NCBI RefSeq assembly: GCF_000003815.2
Contig: NC_049980.1
Coordinates: 21,183,807 to 21,247,806 of the forward strand
From: Branchiostoma floridae
Taxonomy: Eukaryota > Chordata > Leptocardii > Amphioxiformes > Branchiostomatidae
DNA length: 64,000 bases
Direction: 5' to 3'
Part shown: positions 44,162-54,869 of the stretch, one piece after another
Numbering within the stretch: the stretch's first letter is position 1
How the letters are laid out: every line of letters begins with the position of its first letter
The notes under the pieces: generated by a model
Database searches by the model: none
The model's input: only the letters and a program-made list of their open reading frames with translations
What the model was told of the DNA's origin: nothing
Made by a program: the position numbers and the translations under genes

Positions 44162-47100
44162 ATGGTAAGTAAATTAGACTTATGCACCACATGTGTAGCT
44201 ATGTTTACTCTATGTCTACAACATCATTATCTGTGCTTCTTTTCTGCTGAAACAGAATGATGTTGCTGTGGGGAAAAAAGTTATATTTTACATAAACTAC
44301 AAAATTAACGTCTAAAAAGTGAAGGTAAAACCATCGAAATCGGCCTGCAGCGGTACTTGGGATGTTAACAAAATGTCTGATGCGGTAACGTTACATTTTA
44401 TCCAACTGGTATTTCAAGTTTGTTGGCTTTTTGCAATGTCCGTCTAAATAAGCAAAATATTGGATGGAAAGGCCCAGGTTGGGAGGGTCACAAAGCCATC
44501 ATTCGCATTGCCACCACAGAGTAGACCGGACTAAAAATACATCACCAGACAAGAGCGTAAAAAATACTTTTCTTATATTTCTGTGCTTTCTTAACACAAG
44601 TTATAGCATTGTTGAATAAAGCTTCTTGGGGGTCGCCAAATTCGCAAAGCGGAGGCCTTAGTCTCTACCGGTTATGTTAGGGAATTTGAACATCTTTCCT
44701 CAGAATATCTTCTCAAGTTGAAGTTTCAGGACGTAACGTAATGCCTTTCCCACGCAAGCTTGGCTAACAGTAAAACACCATCAGTTCTAGCCTGTACGAT
44801 CGAATTCCAGGCATTCCAGATATTACCCGATGAGAACGTTTTGTTTTAGGTAAAAAAATGTGATCAGCACCTCTGTCCCCACCCACATGCCATGTAAGGT
44901 ACAACAGCTGTCATTTCCTGTCTTCCATGTAGACTTGAGGTTTCGTTTGACCTCAAAGACATGCATGATTTATTGCTAGGGATTTATACTTAAATTCTAT
45001 TGACCCCTCACTATACGTACAGAGAACCACTGCAGCAGGGAAAATACAACAGGCGAAACTCTACCAGAACAAGTTGAATTAAATGATTCTGCCTTTTCGT
45101 AACTCTAATCAATTCCCGTGACGGATACAGGAGCTCCTCTGGGCTTAATGCGTATTTTTGCAGTGCCTTGTATGTCTTTTGATGGTTTACTCTGGAGGGG
45201 GGTAAAGAGCTAAAACATAAACCACAGGCGTAAAAAAAGTCGCAAAACAAGCGTAAAACCCCGTGTTTGGAGATAAAGACGTTGCTATTTCCCCGCCCCA
45301 GGCAAGCAGGAAGGGTAAGAAGAAGGAAGGGAGCAAGCGGCCCCAGCGTGCCTCGTCTAACGTCTTCGCCCAGTTCGAACAGTCGCAGGTTCAAGAGTTG
45401 AAAGAGGTAAGCAGTTCTCATTATCTGTGACTTGCCAAGCTATTGTAAAGAACATTGGATTAGGACAGAAGTTTTGAGGTAATGTAGGCGTTCACACAAA
45501 AACACTTTGCAGTTGAAGGTGCCGAAACCTCAAACTAGCATAAGACACCCGAAAACGCCAAGTCCGGTGAGATGGCTGAATTTTAGTGATCAAGAATCAT
45601 CAAGTGTTGATACAACATTGTGGGATTAGGTCTGACCCATTCGTGATACATTCTGTTCTGTCGTTCTTCGTTACAAAATAAAGTTACACGGTGTCTGTGT
45701 TGTCAGATCTTCCAGTAAGGGGCTGACTTGGGAATGACCAGTGGCCAGAAGCATAATTTAGTCAGGCTAGTGATTTACACAACCAAGAGTGTAAAGGTTT
45801 GGGAAAAAATCGGCTCCTACTGACTGATTTTCCTAGCAAATTATTCCTCTTTTTGTCATACCAACCACAGAAATGCCTGGTCGTAGCCAGGTTTTTGTTT
45901 CGCCTAGTCTCCGACCCGTATTTTTTTACAAACTTGAAATTGGTAACGCCGATCTTTTTTCTGTACATCATACTACATGTGTCACGTTGATCAACTGAAG
46001 CGTCCGGACAGTCCCTGGAAGTGTTTCAGTCTCTGTCCCATACTTTACATGTGCTAGTCTGACAGTTCTCTGTTGTGCACACACAGGCATTCACCATGAT
46101 TGACCAGAACAGGGACGGGTTCCTGGACGTGCAGGATATCAGCGACACGTGGGCTTCCCTAGGTAAGATTGGGACAGGCTGGCGAATTTATTATGATCAT
46201 ATCAAGTCTACGTTCATATGCTTTGCAACTTCTATCCCCTACTCCCTGGCTACCTTTGACCATGATTGGCTCACCATTGGTAATATCTATAAGGTTAAGA
46301 CTACCCAGTCAAGTGGAAGAAGGTGCGAAAATCGACCAAAGTAGGGTAGATAATTGCCAGGAGGGCTGATATCGCAAGACTCGCAAGAGGACGGACCTGA
46401 AGTCCATCGGAGGTCGCCATCTAGTAATCCGTCCATTACTTGAACAAAGGGACTAGCTTAGCACTGAAGACCATTTAAGCAATAAATCAATTAGCGCTCA
46501 GTTGTATTTTTTGCACGTCGAAACAATAAGGTTCAACCACCTTGGTCAAATCAGACTCAAATGTAAATTGATGTCCAGTCAGTCAGTCATTCATCTCATT
46601 TGTCTCAAAACGAGTCAAATGGAAGCGGAAAGTACATTGCTGTCCCAAAGCAAAATCTTAAGAATATTAAAAAAATCTGTGTCGTCGCTTTGCAACGCGC
46701 GATAACCGAACATTCCTTTTACATTTCAGGAAAGAAACCAGAGAAGGCTGAGGTGCAGAAAATGTGCCAGGAGGCAGGGGGCGCTATTAACTTTACCATG
46801 TTCCTGACGCTGTTTGGGGCCAAGATGGGAGGNNNNNNNNNNNNNNNNNNNNNNNNNNNNNNNNNNNNNNNNNNNNNNNNNNNNNNNNNNNNNNNNNNNN
46901 NNNNNNNNNNNNNNNNNNNNNNNNNNNNNNNNNNNNNNNNNNNNNNNNNNNNNNNNNNNNNNNNNNNNNNNNNNNNNNNNNNNNNNNNNNNNNNNNNNNN
47001 NNNNNNNNNNNNNNNNNNNNNNNNNNNNNNNNNNNNNNNNNNNNNNNNNNNNNNNNNNNNNNNNNNNNNNNNNNNNNNNNNNNNNNNNNNNNNNNNNNNN

Positions 47101-48262
47101 NNNNNNNNNNNNNNNNNNNNNNNNNNNNNNNNNNNNNNNNNNNNNNNNNNNNNNNNNNNNNNNNNNNNNNNNNNNNNNNNNNNNNNNNNNNNNNNNNNNN
47201 NNNNNNNNNNNNNNNNNNNNNNNNNNNNNNNNNNNNNNNNNNNNNNNNNNNNNNNNNNNNNNNNNNNNNNNNNNNNNNNNNNNNNNNNNNNNNNNNNNNN
47301 NNNNNNNNNNNNNNNNNNNNNNNNNNNNNNNNNNNNNNNNNNNNNNNNNNNNNNNCTCTCCTCCTTGCAGGAACTGACCCAGAAGATGTCATCATGGGTG
47401 CCTGGAAACAGTTTGATCCTCAAGGAACTGGAATTCTCCACAAGGACCAGTAAGTTTTGTATTCATACATCCATCATCCAACCAATCATCTTCCGCCCTT
47501 TCCATCAATCTTTGCACCAGTTATTTAGTACACAAATTTCCTTCGTAGCAACCAGGCTATTTACCTTTCAAATGATCCATCTGCGAGATAAGCATCTGAT
47601 TTTTAAAAATCCTTTATGCATAGACTATTGAAATTCAATATTCAACTTCTATAACTGTGCTGTTTTTCAGAGTAAAGCACATCTTGAAAGGTGGTGGAGA
47701 GAGATTCAATGATGAAGAGGTGTGTATATCAGACAGTGATACATTTGTATATTGAAAACAGACTTTTGTCATATTCATGATTGTCACCTTGGGGTACTGG
47801 TAACATTAGATTCATGCTTCTTTTTTGGGTATCAATTTTAAGTTACACATGCTCCATGGTTGACTGAGTACATAAAATACCAAATTTTCTTAGATCTAAG
47901 CTTTTTTTAACCTCCTTGATCTAAGTTATCACATGAGTGTTTCTGTGAATAGAAATTAAGCTGTATTGACCTGGTACAAAGAATAAAACGGACAGCAAGA
48001 TACTCTAATAGAACATCTTTTAGATAAAATTGACTCAAATATTTTTAGTAATTGCCATATTGGAACTTAATTCTATTCATATGAGACCTCATCTTGTTGC
48101 TTATTATGAATTGAATGGCTTGAAATGAAGGAATAATTCCCCGTCATTCCACAGCTGAACCAGATGTTTGAAGGCGTTGAGAGCTGTTTGAATGAGAAAG
48201 GCGAGTTTGATTACCAGGCATTCACCCGCATCGTCAAGAGAGGCGAAGAAGAAGAAGAATAA
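44162..48262 (+). CDS. Myosin regulatory light chain (EF-hand)
   Basis: Regulatory light chain that wraps the myosin II neck; phosphorylation of its N-terminus switches the motor. Coding exons: 44162-44164 (the ATG alone), 45302-45406, 46087-46162, 46730-46831, 47371-47449, 47671-47719, 48155-48262. They join in frame to 173 residues, the family's usual size. The N-terminus MASRKGKKKEG...RPQRASSNVF carries the kinase site with Ser19/Ser20 in place of the common Thr-Ser pair. EF-hand 1 (DQNRDGFLDVQD, residues 42-53) is a full Ca2+/Mg2+ loop; the later EF-hands are degenerate, as usual (INFTMFLTLFG and GTDPEDVIMGAWKQFDPQGTG are recognisable). The C-terminus ends in a poly-Glu run. The 523-N gap lies wholly inside one intron, since codon phase fits across it. 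Muscle or non-muscle type is not settled; the C-terminus is divergent from vertebrate forms. Confidence 0.93.
46833..47355. other. Assembly gap (523 N)
   Basis: The gap sits in a myosin light chain intron. The base before it (46,832, G) would be the first base of the donor GT, and the acceptor TTGCAG is complete at 47,370. No coding sequence therefore appears to be lost. Confidence 0.95.
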
Positions 48263-48620
48263 GCTGAGCAGCTTCTACTGTAAAGTGCAAATAATCTGCT
48301 GTTATTTCACCACTTTGTTCATAGTTCAACAGTTATTCTTACAAAGATGTCCCCACTTGTCAATGCTTCATACATTCTGAGCAGGCAGTCAACAGTGTAA
48401 TTGAACATGTATTAAATCATTGTTAACAACAAGTTTAATAAGATGCAACATAACACGCAAAAGGTTTTTTGAAAAATTGTCAAGTTGAGATGATGTTGTT
48501 TTTTCTGGAATAAGGTGCTTGTATAGGATTTCATTAATGGGAAATAAATGTTACAGACATAACCTACTTTGTATGGCTGGATTGTGCTTTTGTTTCTGCT
48601 GGGGCAGGTCAATAAAGATT
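48263..48620 (+). other. Myosin light chain 3' UTR with candidate poly(A) signals
   Basis: Candidate hexamers are ATTAAA at 48,411, AATAAA at 48,543 and AATAAA at 48,611. The closest would give a 3' UTR of about 170 bases and the others about 300-370. Which is used cannot be told from sequence. Confidence 0.45.
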
Positions 48621-49465
48621 TCCTCTGACCCAATTCTGGTTAGGGTAGAAAAATGGCAAATATCATGGCTTGTATATTTGATGAAAATTTATTATAGACA
48701 CAACAAAAGGAGTTTTTAATGGGAATAATTCTTCTTCCATTTCTTCCTGGTGAGACTTTATCTCAGATCTTTTTCCTAGTCATGCCAATAAATGGACATT
48801 TAGAATTCAAATCAAATACACCTGTATGGCCCAAATGCCCTCAACTCCAGATGATACATAATGGTTGCTCTACCACCCATAATAATTGTTTATGACTACT
48901 AAAGGGCTGCTAAAACTTTATCATCAATTTTCTCACCTGCCAATGTTTAGCACAAATCTGACTCTACTAAAAAAGAAGGCAGGGAAAATGTTTTCAACTT
49001 TGCTGTAGATCAAACCAGTCCTTGATAGGAATATAATAATAGCACACTTCTGATTCACAGTACACAATTAAGATCTCCACCTTTCATACTTCATTAAGCC
49101 TATCACTTCTCTAAGGTACCTCCTAAAGAAATGCATGCCATCCAGCTGAAACCAGTATGCATAAAATCATCAATATATGACATGACATCATAGTAAAAAT
49201 ATCCCAGTTTATTCAGTCATCTTCATCATTCCATATGGGATAAGTTACTGGTGAAATTTCATGCTTGCTACTGGATGTTCACTGTTTGCATTTAAAATTC
49301 TCATAATAATACCTGAGATCAGAGTGGGAGATGGGACCAGGAGTAAGAGGTGTGACTGTGCGGATGCCCACTGGACCACCTGTAAGTTACTGTATGTGAT
49401 TACTTCCCTGCATGCTTTTAAAACATGGCAGCTGACAGTCAATCCGATTCTTCTGGAAACTATTG

Positions 49466-49600
49466 CTTCTAGTCCTGATAAGTTGTAAGTAACACTACAT
49501 TTCCTGACCTGTCTACCTTGTATGTATGCCAGTCTTCTAGTCCTGATGAGTTGTAGGTAACACTATGTTCCTGGCCTGTCTGCCTTGTATGTGTGCCAGT
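49466..49600 (+). repeat. Tandem duplication, 67-68-bp unit
   Basis: Two adjacent copies start with CTTCTAGTCCTGAT at 49,466 and 49,534 and end in GCCAGT. They differ at about eight positions. Confidence 0.8.
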
Positions 49601-50113
49601 TTTGTTGAGGTATGTCTGAGGGAGAGGTAGTGCAGGTATGTCTACAGCAGTGTGATGGAAGCACATTGCCCTGAGATGTTGACATGAAACAGTGTTGCAA
49701 CCTGCCTCTAATATTTCACATGCTCATTCAGACTCATCTTTTCAAATACTACAATACCTTTGTTGTCAACAGCTGAACAAGTTTCCTCCCTTCTTGCTAG
49801 ATTAATAGATGTACAAGGAAAGATCATCTGATATTCTGAGTCTTAAATATGATACTAAAATCAGTAGTGGAGTGGGCATACAAGTCTGTTAAAATGGGCT
49901 GCAACAGTCAACCTGGTACAATCTTGTTGGCTCTTTTACAGGATATTTCACTTTTGTTGCTATGTGTTCACACTGAACATGTCTACATCTATTCATCTAA
50001 ACTATCAAAAAAATTTAATTACAACAAAAAATATTTCCATAAATTAAAGCACAAGTCAAGTGTTATGCCTACAGTGCAATGATCACAACTCTACAGTGAC
50101 TCATAAGTAAGCA

Positions 50114-50213
50114 NNNNNNNNNNNNNNNNNNNNNNNNNNNNNNNNNNNNNNNNNNNNNNNNNNNNNNNNNNNNNNNNNNNNNNNNNNNNNNNNNNNNNNN
50201 NNNNNNNNNNNNN
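50114..50213. other. Assembly gap (100 N)
   Basis: A standard 100-N placeholder of unknown true length between the myosin gene and the SKI-like gene. Confidence 0.97.
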
Positions 50214-51714
50214 GGCATACACTCACATTCAAATAAAAGCTCTGGCATGAATCATTAGTCTATCATAGTCTGCAGAGGTAAGACTTATCGCTTAACATAG
50301 CTACAAGGATACCCAAAGGCCCAAGAAATGTTCTTCTTCTGGGTCCTTACATCCAATCCCTACTTGTCTCTAGGTTGTGTACTGGTGTGTTAATATTAGG
50401 ATACTTACAGTATGAAAAGCCCTTCTGGGAGACTTTACAGTAAGAAATGTTGGACTTGGCAGTGGAGGTAAACGGTAGTTTTCTTATCCTAAGTGTATGA
50501 AACATCTATCACTTCATGCCGACTTTACACAGTTAATGAGTTAATGTCACACACTTCCACATCACGACAACATTTAAAACTTACCTAAAATAATTGTAAG
50601 ACCCTAAAGGTCTCCTGAGAAATTGGAGAACCACACTAGGACAAAAGTGGCCTCCTAGGACAAAAACAGGAACGAAAAACATCTTTGGCATTTTACACGC
50701 TTAACATTCTTCCTAACTGTACAAACTACATTGTTAGCTAAGTATCTTACACTAAAAGTGCCTTAAACTACAGACTATATGTCACACGTACAATCTTACG
50801 TATCAGGACTTGTTACAAGAAGTAAGTAGACAGTACTATGAAGTAACTATTCCAAGATAACAGCTAGTACAAGTACTGAAGTTTAGAAGTATTGAACAGT
50901 TCTGTCCCCTATGTGACAACCAAGCAGCAGTAACACTTGAATCCAGATGGCATATTGAGATTGTGCTGAACTGAGGTAATATGTAGGACAACAAACCAAA
51001 GAGATAATCTTTGATATAAATGCAAACCAAATTTTGATACTTGTCTCAGGGGAAGTCGAGCCCCTGAGACATGCAGCATAGTTCTGTGGTCAGTTTAAGT
51101 GTGAGGTAGACAGATTGACTTAATGTTGCATACTGAATTACATAGAAAGCAAAAAATCTCTTTGGATTACAATAAATCTTTACTTTTCATTGGAAACAAA
51201 CTGCTGGTCAGAGGTACATAACTAATCTGAGGATTGCCACAGTTTGAAAGCATATCAAAATAGAAAGGACGTATATCAATCTGCCTAATGCAGACCTATC
51301 TATTGATGGTAAGGTTTGACTCGTACATAGTTTGTGGTGTTTGAGGTAGAGGTAGTTATGTCACAAGGTATCCACACAAGATCAGATATAAAGCAAGATT
51401 CAACCATTCAAATCACAACCCGTAAATAAAGCAGCTGCTGGAGTACAATGATCCCACCTACTAGCACAGTTACCACACATATCTGAATATTGGATTGAAA
51501 CTCAATCACTGGACATGAGGATGTCTCTGAGGTAGAAGTCGCAGAGAAGATAGTGATACCTTCACCACTCTAAAACACCGTGACCACTACAAGTTTAAAT
51601 CCTGCTTTGCTGAGAGAAGCAACTAAAATGTTGAGAATTCAGATGTACGACTTAGGCGGAAAACACAACAGGATTCGGAGGGCTCTGGAAGTAACCATTG
51701 CACCAGACGGGGGA

Positions 51715-54700
51715 TCACTGGGAATCGGTGGGAGAAAGGGACCGCTCCTCATCAATGTGCAGTTGGTCCTCATCCTCAGACTCTGCCATGGCAGCCTCCA
51801 GGTGGGATCGCATCTTCTGCTCTCTATCCAACAGCTCTGTAAGAGAGAAAATCTTGTTTACAGACAACCATTGTTGGCAATAAACACTATTGTCAGAGTG
51901 GNNNNNNNNNNNNNNNNNNNNNNNNNNNNNNNNNNNNNNNNNNNNNNNNNNNNNNNNNNNNNNNNNNNNNNNNNNNNNNNNNNNNNNNNNNNNNNNNNNN
52001 NNNNNNNNNNNNNNNNNNNNNNNNNNNNNNNNNNNNNNNNNNNNNNNNNNNNNNNNNNNNNNNNNNNNNNNNNNNNNNNNNNNNNNNNNNNNNNNNNNNN
52101 NNNNNNNNNTAACAGGCATGTTCTAGTGTAACAGACTTAAAGAGGAGGGGTTACCTTCCAGCTGCTTGATCCGCTCCTCAGCCTGCTCTCTGGAAGTCTT
52201 CTCCTGTAGGTACCTGGTCTTCCACTCCCCTACATGGTCTGGGGACACAACAGTAACATATGACTTCTACATCTGGCAACCCTAACTTCCCTGATCTGAT
52301 ATTAGCCATGTGACTCACTACATATTACCATTATGACATACTAGTCATGTAAATAAACAGAAATATTGTTAATTCATAATGATAACGTCTTTGAAGATCT
52401 TCATTGTATTAGTTGTGGAGCATTTCCTACCTGAGCCTTCCTCTTGCTCACGGACACGTCTGAGTTTGTGCGCAGCCAGGGCGAGCAGTTCCTGAGCTGT
52501 TTCCAGGATACAGACTGGGTCTGAAATAGTTAAACACAAAAACATTTTTAGTCAAGACACACAGAGAATACATCTTAGAGGGTAATGACAGTCGAAAGCA
52601 TAAATCTATGTGTAAAAAAGAAGCCACTATCACCACATAATTCCTTCAATTTTATGTTTATGGAGTAACAAAACATATCTCTAGATTTACTTGATTCTAG
52701 GAAGATGTAGGTAAAATAGGCCATATGAACCTTCTCTCTTGAAGGTGTTTCCGTCGGCCGTGGGGTGTGGCTCGTGGTGCTCCCCATGAGAGTTGCCGTT
52801 GGTTCCTGCGTGGACATTTCCTGGCGGGGAGGGTTTGCGCACCAGGTTGAGAGGCTGGGGCAGCTGGGGCAGGCCATTGGTCATCATTGCTCCCTGAGTG
52901 TGGTTAGCAAGCATGGAGGACGGTGGGGTTTCACAGGAGATGTTATTTCTTCTTCCCACATTGGCCGTGGTGAGAGGCATGGGGCTCTCGTTGTTGCCAC
53001 AGAAACGCTTCAACTCGGGGGACATGATGCCCAGCTCCTGCATGGCAAGGGCTCGCTTCCGGTACAGACTCCCCTTCAGCTTCAGCTGGAAGTCCATCCA
53101 CAACTTGTACTGCTCCTCGGATGGGCTCTCTAAGTCTAGCTGCAACACCTGTAACAAGGTTGAGGAAAGTTAAAGACAACCATGGCCTTTACTCCAGGCC
53201 TAAGCCTCATAGCCCTGGTATAACCCACAATAGCAGGTGATGAAATTTTTGTGTTGATCTAATATATTCATTTTTTTACATCTCCACACAGGAACGACAA
53301 TCTGTACAATCTGTACCCACAACATACCTTTTGATATCACATTCTACTATGTGAGTGCATTCCTGTTAGTGGACAATGTCAGGACTAACCTGTGCGGTGC
53401 TTTCGATGCGCTTGCCGTACTCATCGTGCAGATGCTTGAGGAAGGCGGACGGAGAGAAGAAGATGCCACAAGTCTTGCACATGATGCATTTGGAGTCGCT
53501 GCGGGTCTGGTACTTGGGGATGAGGCTGCCCTGCTGCACGCCATACTCGCTGACGTGCTTGATGGACAGCTGCTCTCCCATGGTGCTCTGCAGCCGCTCG
53601 GCGAGGTCCTGCTGGGAGAGCTGAGGTAGTGCCATGTGGCCGGGGCTGCTAGAGGCTGTGGTGGCAGGGGTGGAGGGAGAATCCTGCCCCTTCATGCCCG
53701 GGGAACCCATCTGGTCCAGCTCGTCGTCCAGCACGGAGATGACGTCGGCCAGCTCCCCGCGGGTCGACCCGCCCAGGTACTGTGTGGTGGGGGGATTGCC
53801 GTTGGCCGTGGTGGTCACCGTGTTGCCATGGGTGGTGATCGGGGCGGAGGAGGCATGGTGTGCGGCTGCAGCTGCGGCTGCTGCCTGGGCATGTGCAGCC
53901 TGAGCAGCTGCCAGCTCAGCCAGAGGGAAGCCTTGCAGGGAAGATGCCTTCATGATAGCCCTGAGAGGGGGACACAACAATCACACTCTCAATCAGTATG
54001 TCTCGTTAATAATGACAAGTTAATGTGTCACAAAGAACACATGCTAAAGTAAACAGCTTCTATGAGATTTCTTCAAAACAGTATCATTACAGGTAAGACT
54101 CATTTGAATTTCATAAATATACTTCTTGAAATAAATATTCATAAATAATCTACTACTAATCCATTATGACCAATGTGAAATTACTTGCATTGCAATAGAA
54201 TCCAATGCCAACATATATCCAGGGATGTAAGAGATATTGACTGTGCTCTAAAAAGAGATGGTATCTGTATTACCTGAAATCAATAGGTGAACCCAGCGAG
54301 CCAATCCTGCTCCTGCTCCTGTGGATATAAGAACACAGAAAAGGTTTTGAACATTGGAATGATACATACATAATTCAAGATTGTTACATACCTTACACTA
54401 GCTTTTTACAAGAACAGGTTCTGACCCCAAAAATACACTACTTATTGAATACTAGTAATCTAACACAAGAAGCTCAGTTCAAATATCTGACACTAAGACA
54501 AAAGAAAAGCATAAATAACATAAAAGCTACCTTTTATATCATTTTCCATGGAGACTAATGTCATAGATATCAAACAAGTTGACGAAGAACATGGGACTGC
54601 TGTTTTAACATGACCCTCAACCTGAATGGTCTGGACTGGTACGCCCTACTAACAATAATGGCACATCCCAGGACTGACCTGTAGTTTCGGAAGGATTGAC

Positions 54701-54869
54701 AAAGTTTCTCGGCATCTTCTTTGGAGATCATGGAGCAAGATTTGGCATTGTGGTCCACGGCACCTCGCTCCTTCAGGATCATGAACTGGCGTGGCGAGAC
54801 GGGGAATGCACTCTGCAGGTTCAGCTGCTTCTGCTTGTTGTAGATCTGAGCTGGAGACTTGTATAACAC
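51715..54869 (-). CDS. SKI/SNO/DAC-family corepressor, divergent, 3' part
   Basis: Probable nuclear transcriptional corepressor. Visible coding exons on the minus strand: 54679-54869, 54274-54318, 53390-53960, 52731-53148, 52431-52520, 52155-52238, 51715-51836; they join in frame to 506 residues plus stop. Residues 1-64 match the C-terminal half of a SKI/SNO/DAC domain (PVSPRQFMILKERGAV, then SMISKEDAEKLC). After a long Ala/Gln/Ser-rich linker (about 80-205) comes a SAND-like block with CIMCKTC...HLH. Its Cys/His spacing (CxxCxxC, then HxH 11 residues later) equals that of the Smad4-binding domain of SKI. A Pro/Asn-rich region follows, then a C-terminal coiled coil (LLALAAHKLRRVREQEE, EERIKQLEELLDREQKMRSHL) and an acidic tail. 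It does not look like DACH or SKIDA1 and is diverged from SKI, SKIL and SKOR. The 5' exons with the start are outside or unseen. Confidence 0.68.
51902..52109. other. Assembly gap (208 N)
   Basis: The gap lies between the last two visible exons of the SKI-like gene. Those exons splice in frame (IKQLE|ELLDREQ), making a continuous coiled coil, so the gap is probably all intron. A small skipped exon cannot be excluded. Confidence 0.95.
53390..53960 (-). CDS. SKI-like exon: Ala-rich linker and SAND-like zinc site
   Basis: 571 bases, GC-rich. It encodes an alanine tract of mixed GCN codons interrupted by Gln and His, a Ser/Thr/Pro-rich stretch with an acidic helix (ELADVISVLDDELDQM), then SDSKCIMCKTCGIFFSPSAFLKHLH. 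The high GC gives long but meaningless open frames on the opposite strand. Compared with SKI, the HEC-x3-C block before the zinc site is replaced by SEYGVQQ, so that pair of cysteines is missing. Confidence 0.7.
54679..54869 (-). CDS. SKI-like exon: C-terminal half of the SKI/SNO/DAC domain
   Basis: The exon encodes VLYKSPAQIYNKQKQLNL, then FPVSPRQFMILKERGAVDH, then SMISKEDAEKLCQSFRNY. The pattern of ILK-x-x-GA...C-x-(L/M)-I-(S/T)-K-x-DAE-x-LC is shared by SKI, SKOR and related proteins. The acceptor GCCAAG|GTG puts the exon start at 54,869 in phase 0, so the first half of the domain must come from an upstream exon that I could not find within the next 9 kb. Confidence 0.7.

Larger units (their letters stand above)
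48621..51714. other. Intergenic / 3' region between convergent genes
   Basis: This lies between the myosin gene and the SKI-like gene, whose 3' ends face each other. No exon is supported. It contains a 67-68-bp tandem duplication (49,466-49,600) and a 100-N gap (50,114-50,213). Part of it is presumably the 3' UTR of the SKI-like gene; the poly(A) site was not identified. Confidence 0.5.

Noticed and set aside
46600-47631. Long open frames on both strands crossing the N run
   Set aside because: They are created by the absence of stop codons in N; only the spliced myosin exons are supported.
49261-49488. 75-codon open frame ending near GT donors, considered as an exon
   Set aside because: No matching acceptor with conserved frame and no homology; it overlaps a tandem duplication.
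53634-54052. GC-rich plus-strand open frames up to 138 codons
   Set aside because: They lie opposite the Ala-rich exon of the SKI-like gene; the minus-strand frame has splice sites and domain motifs.
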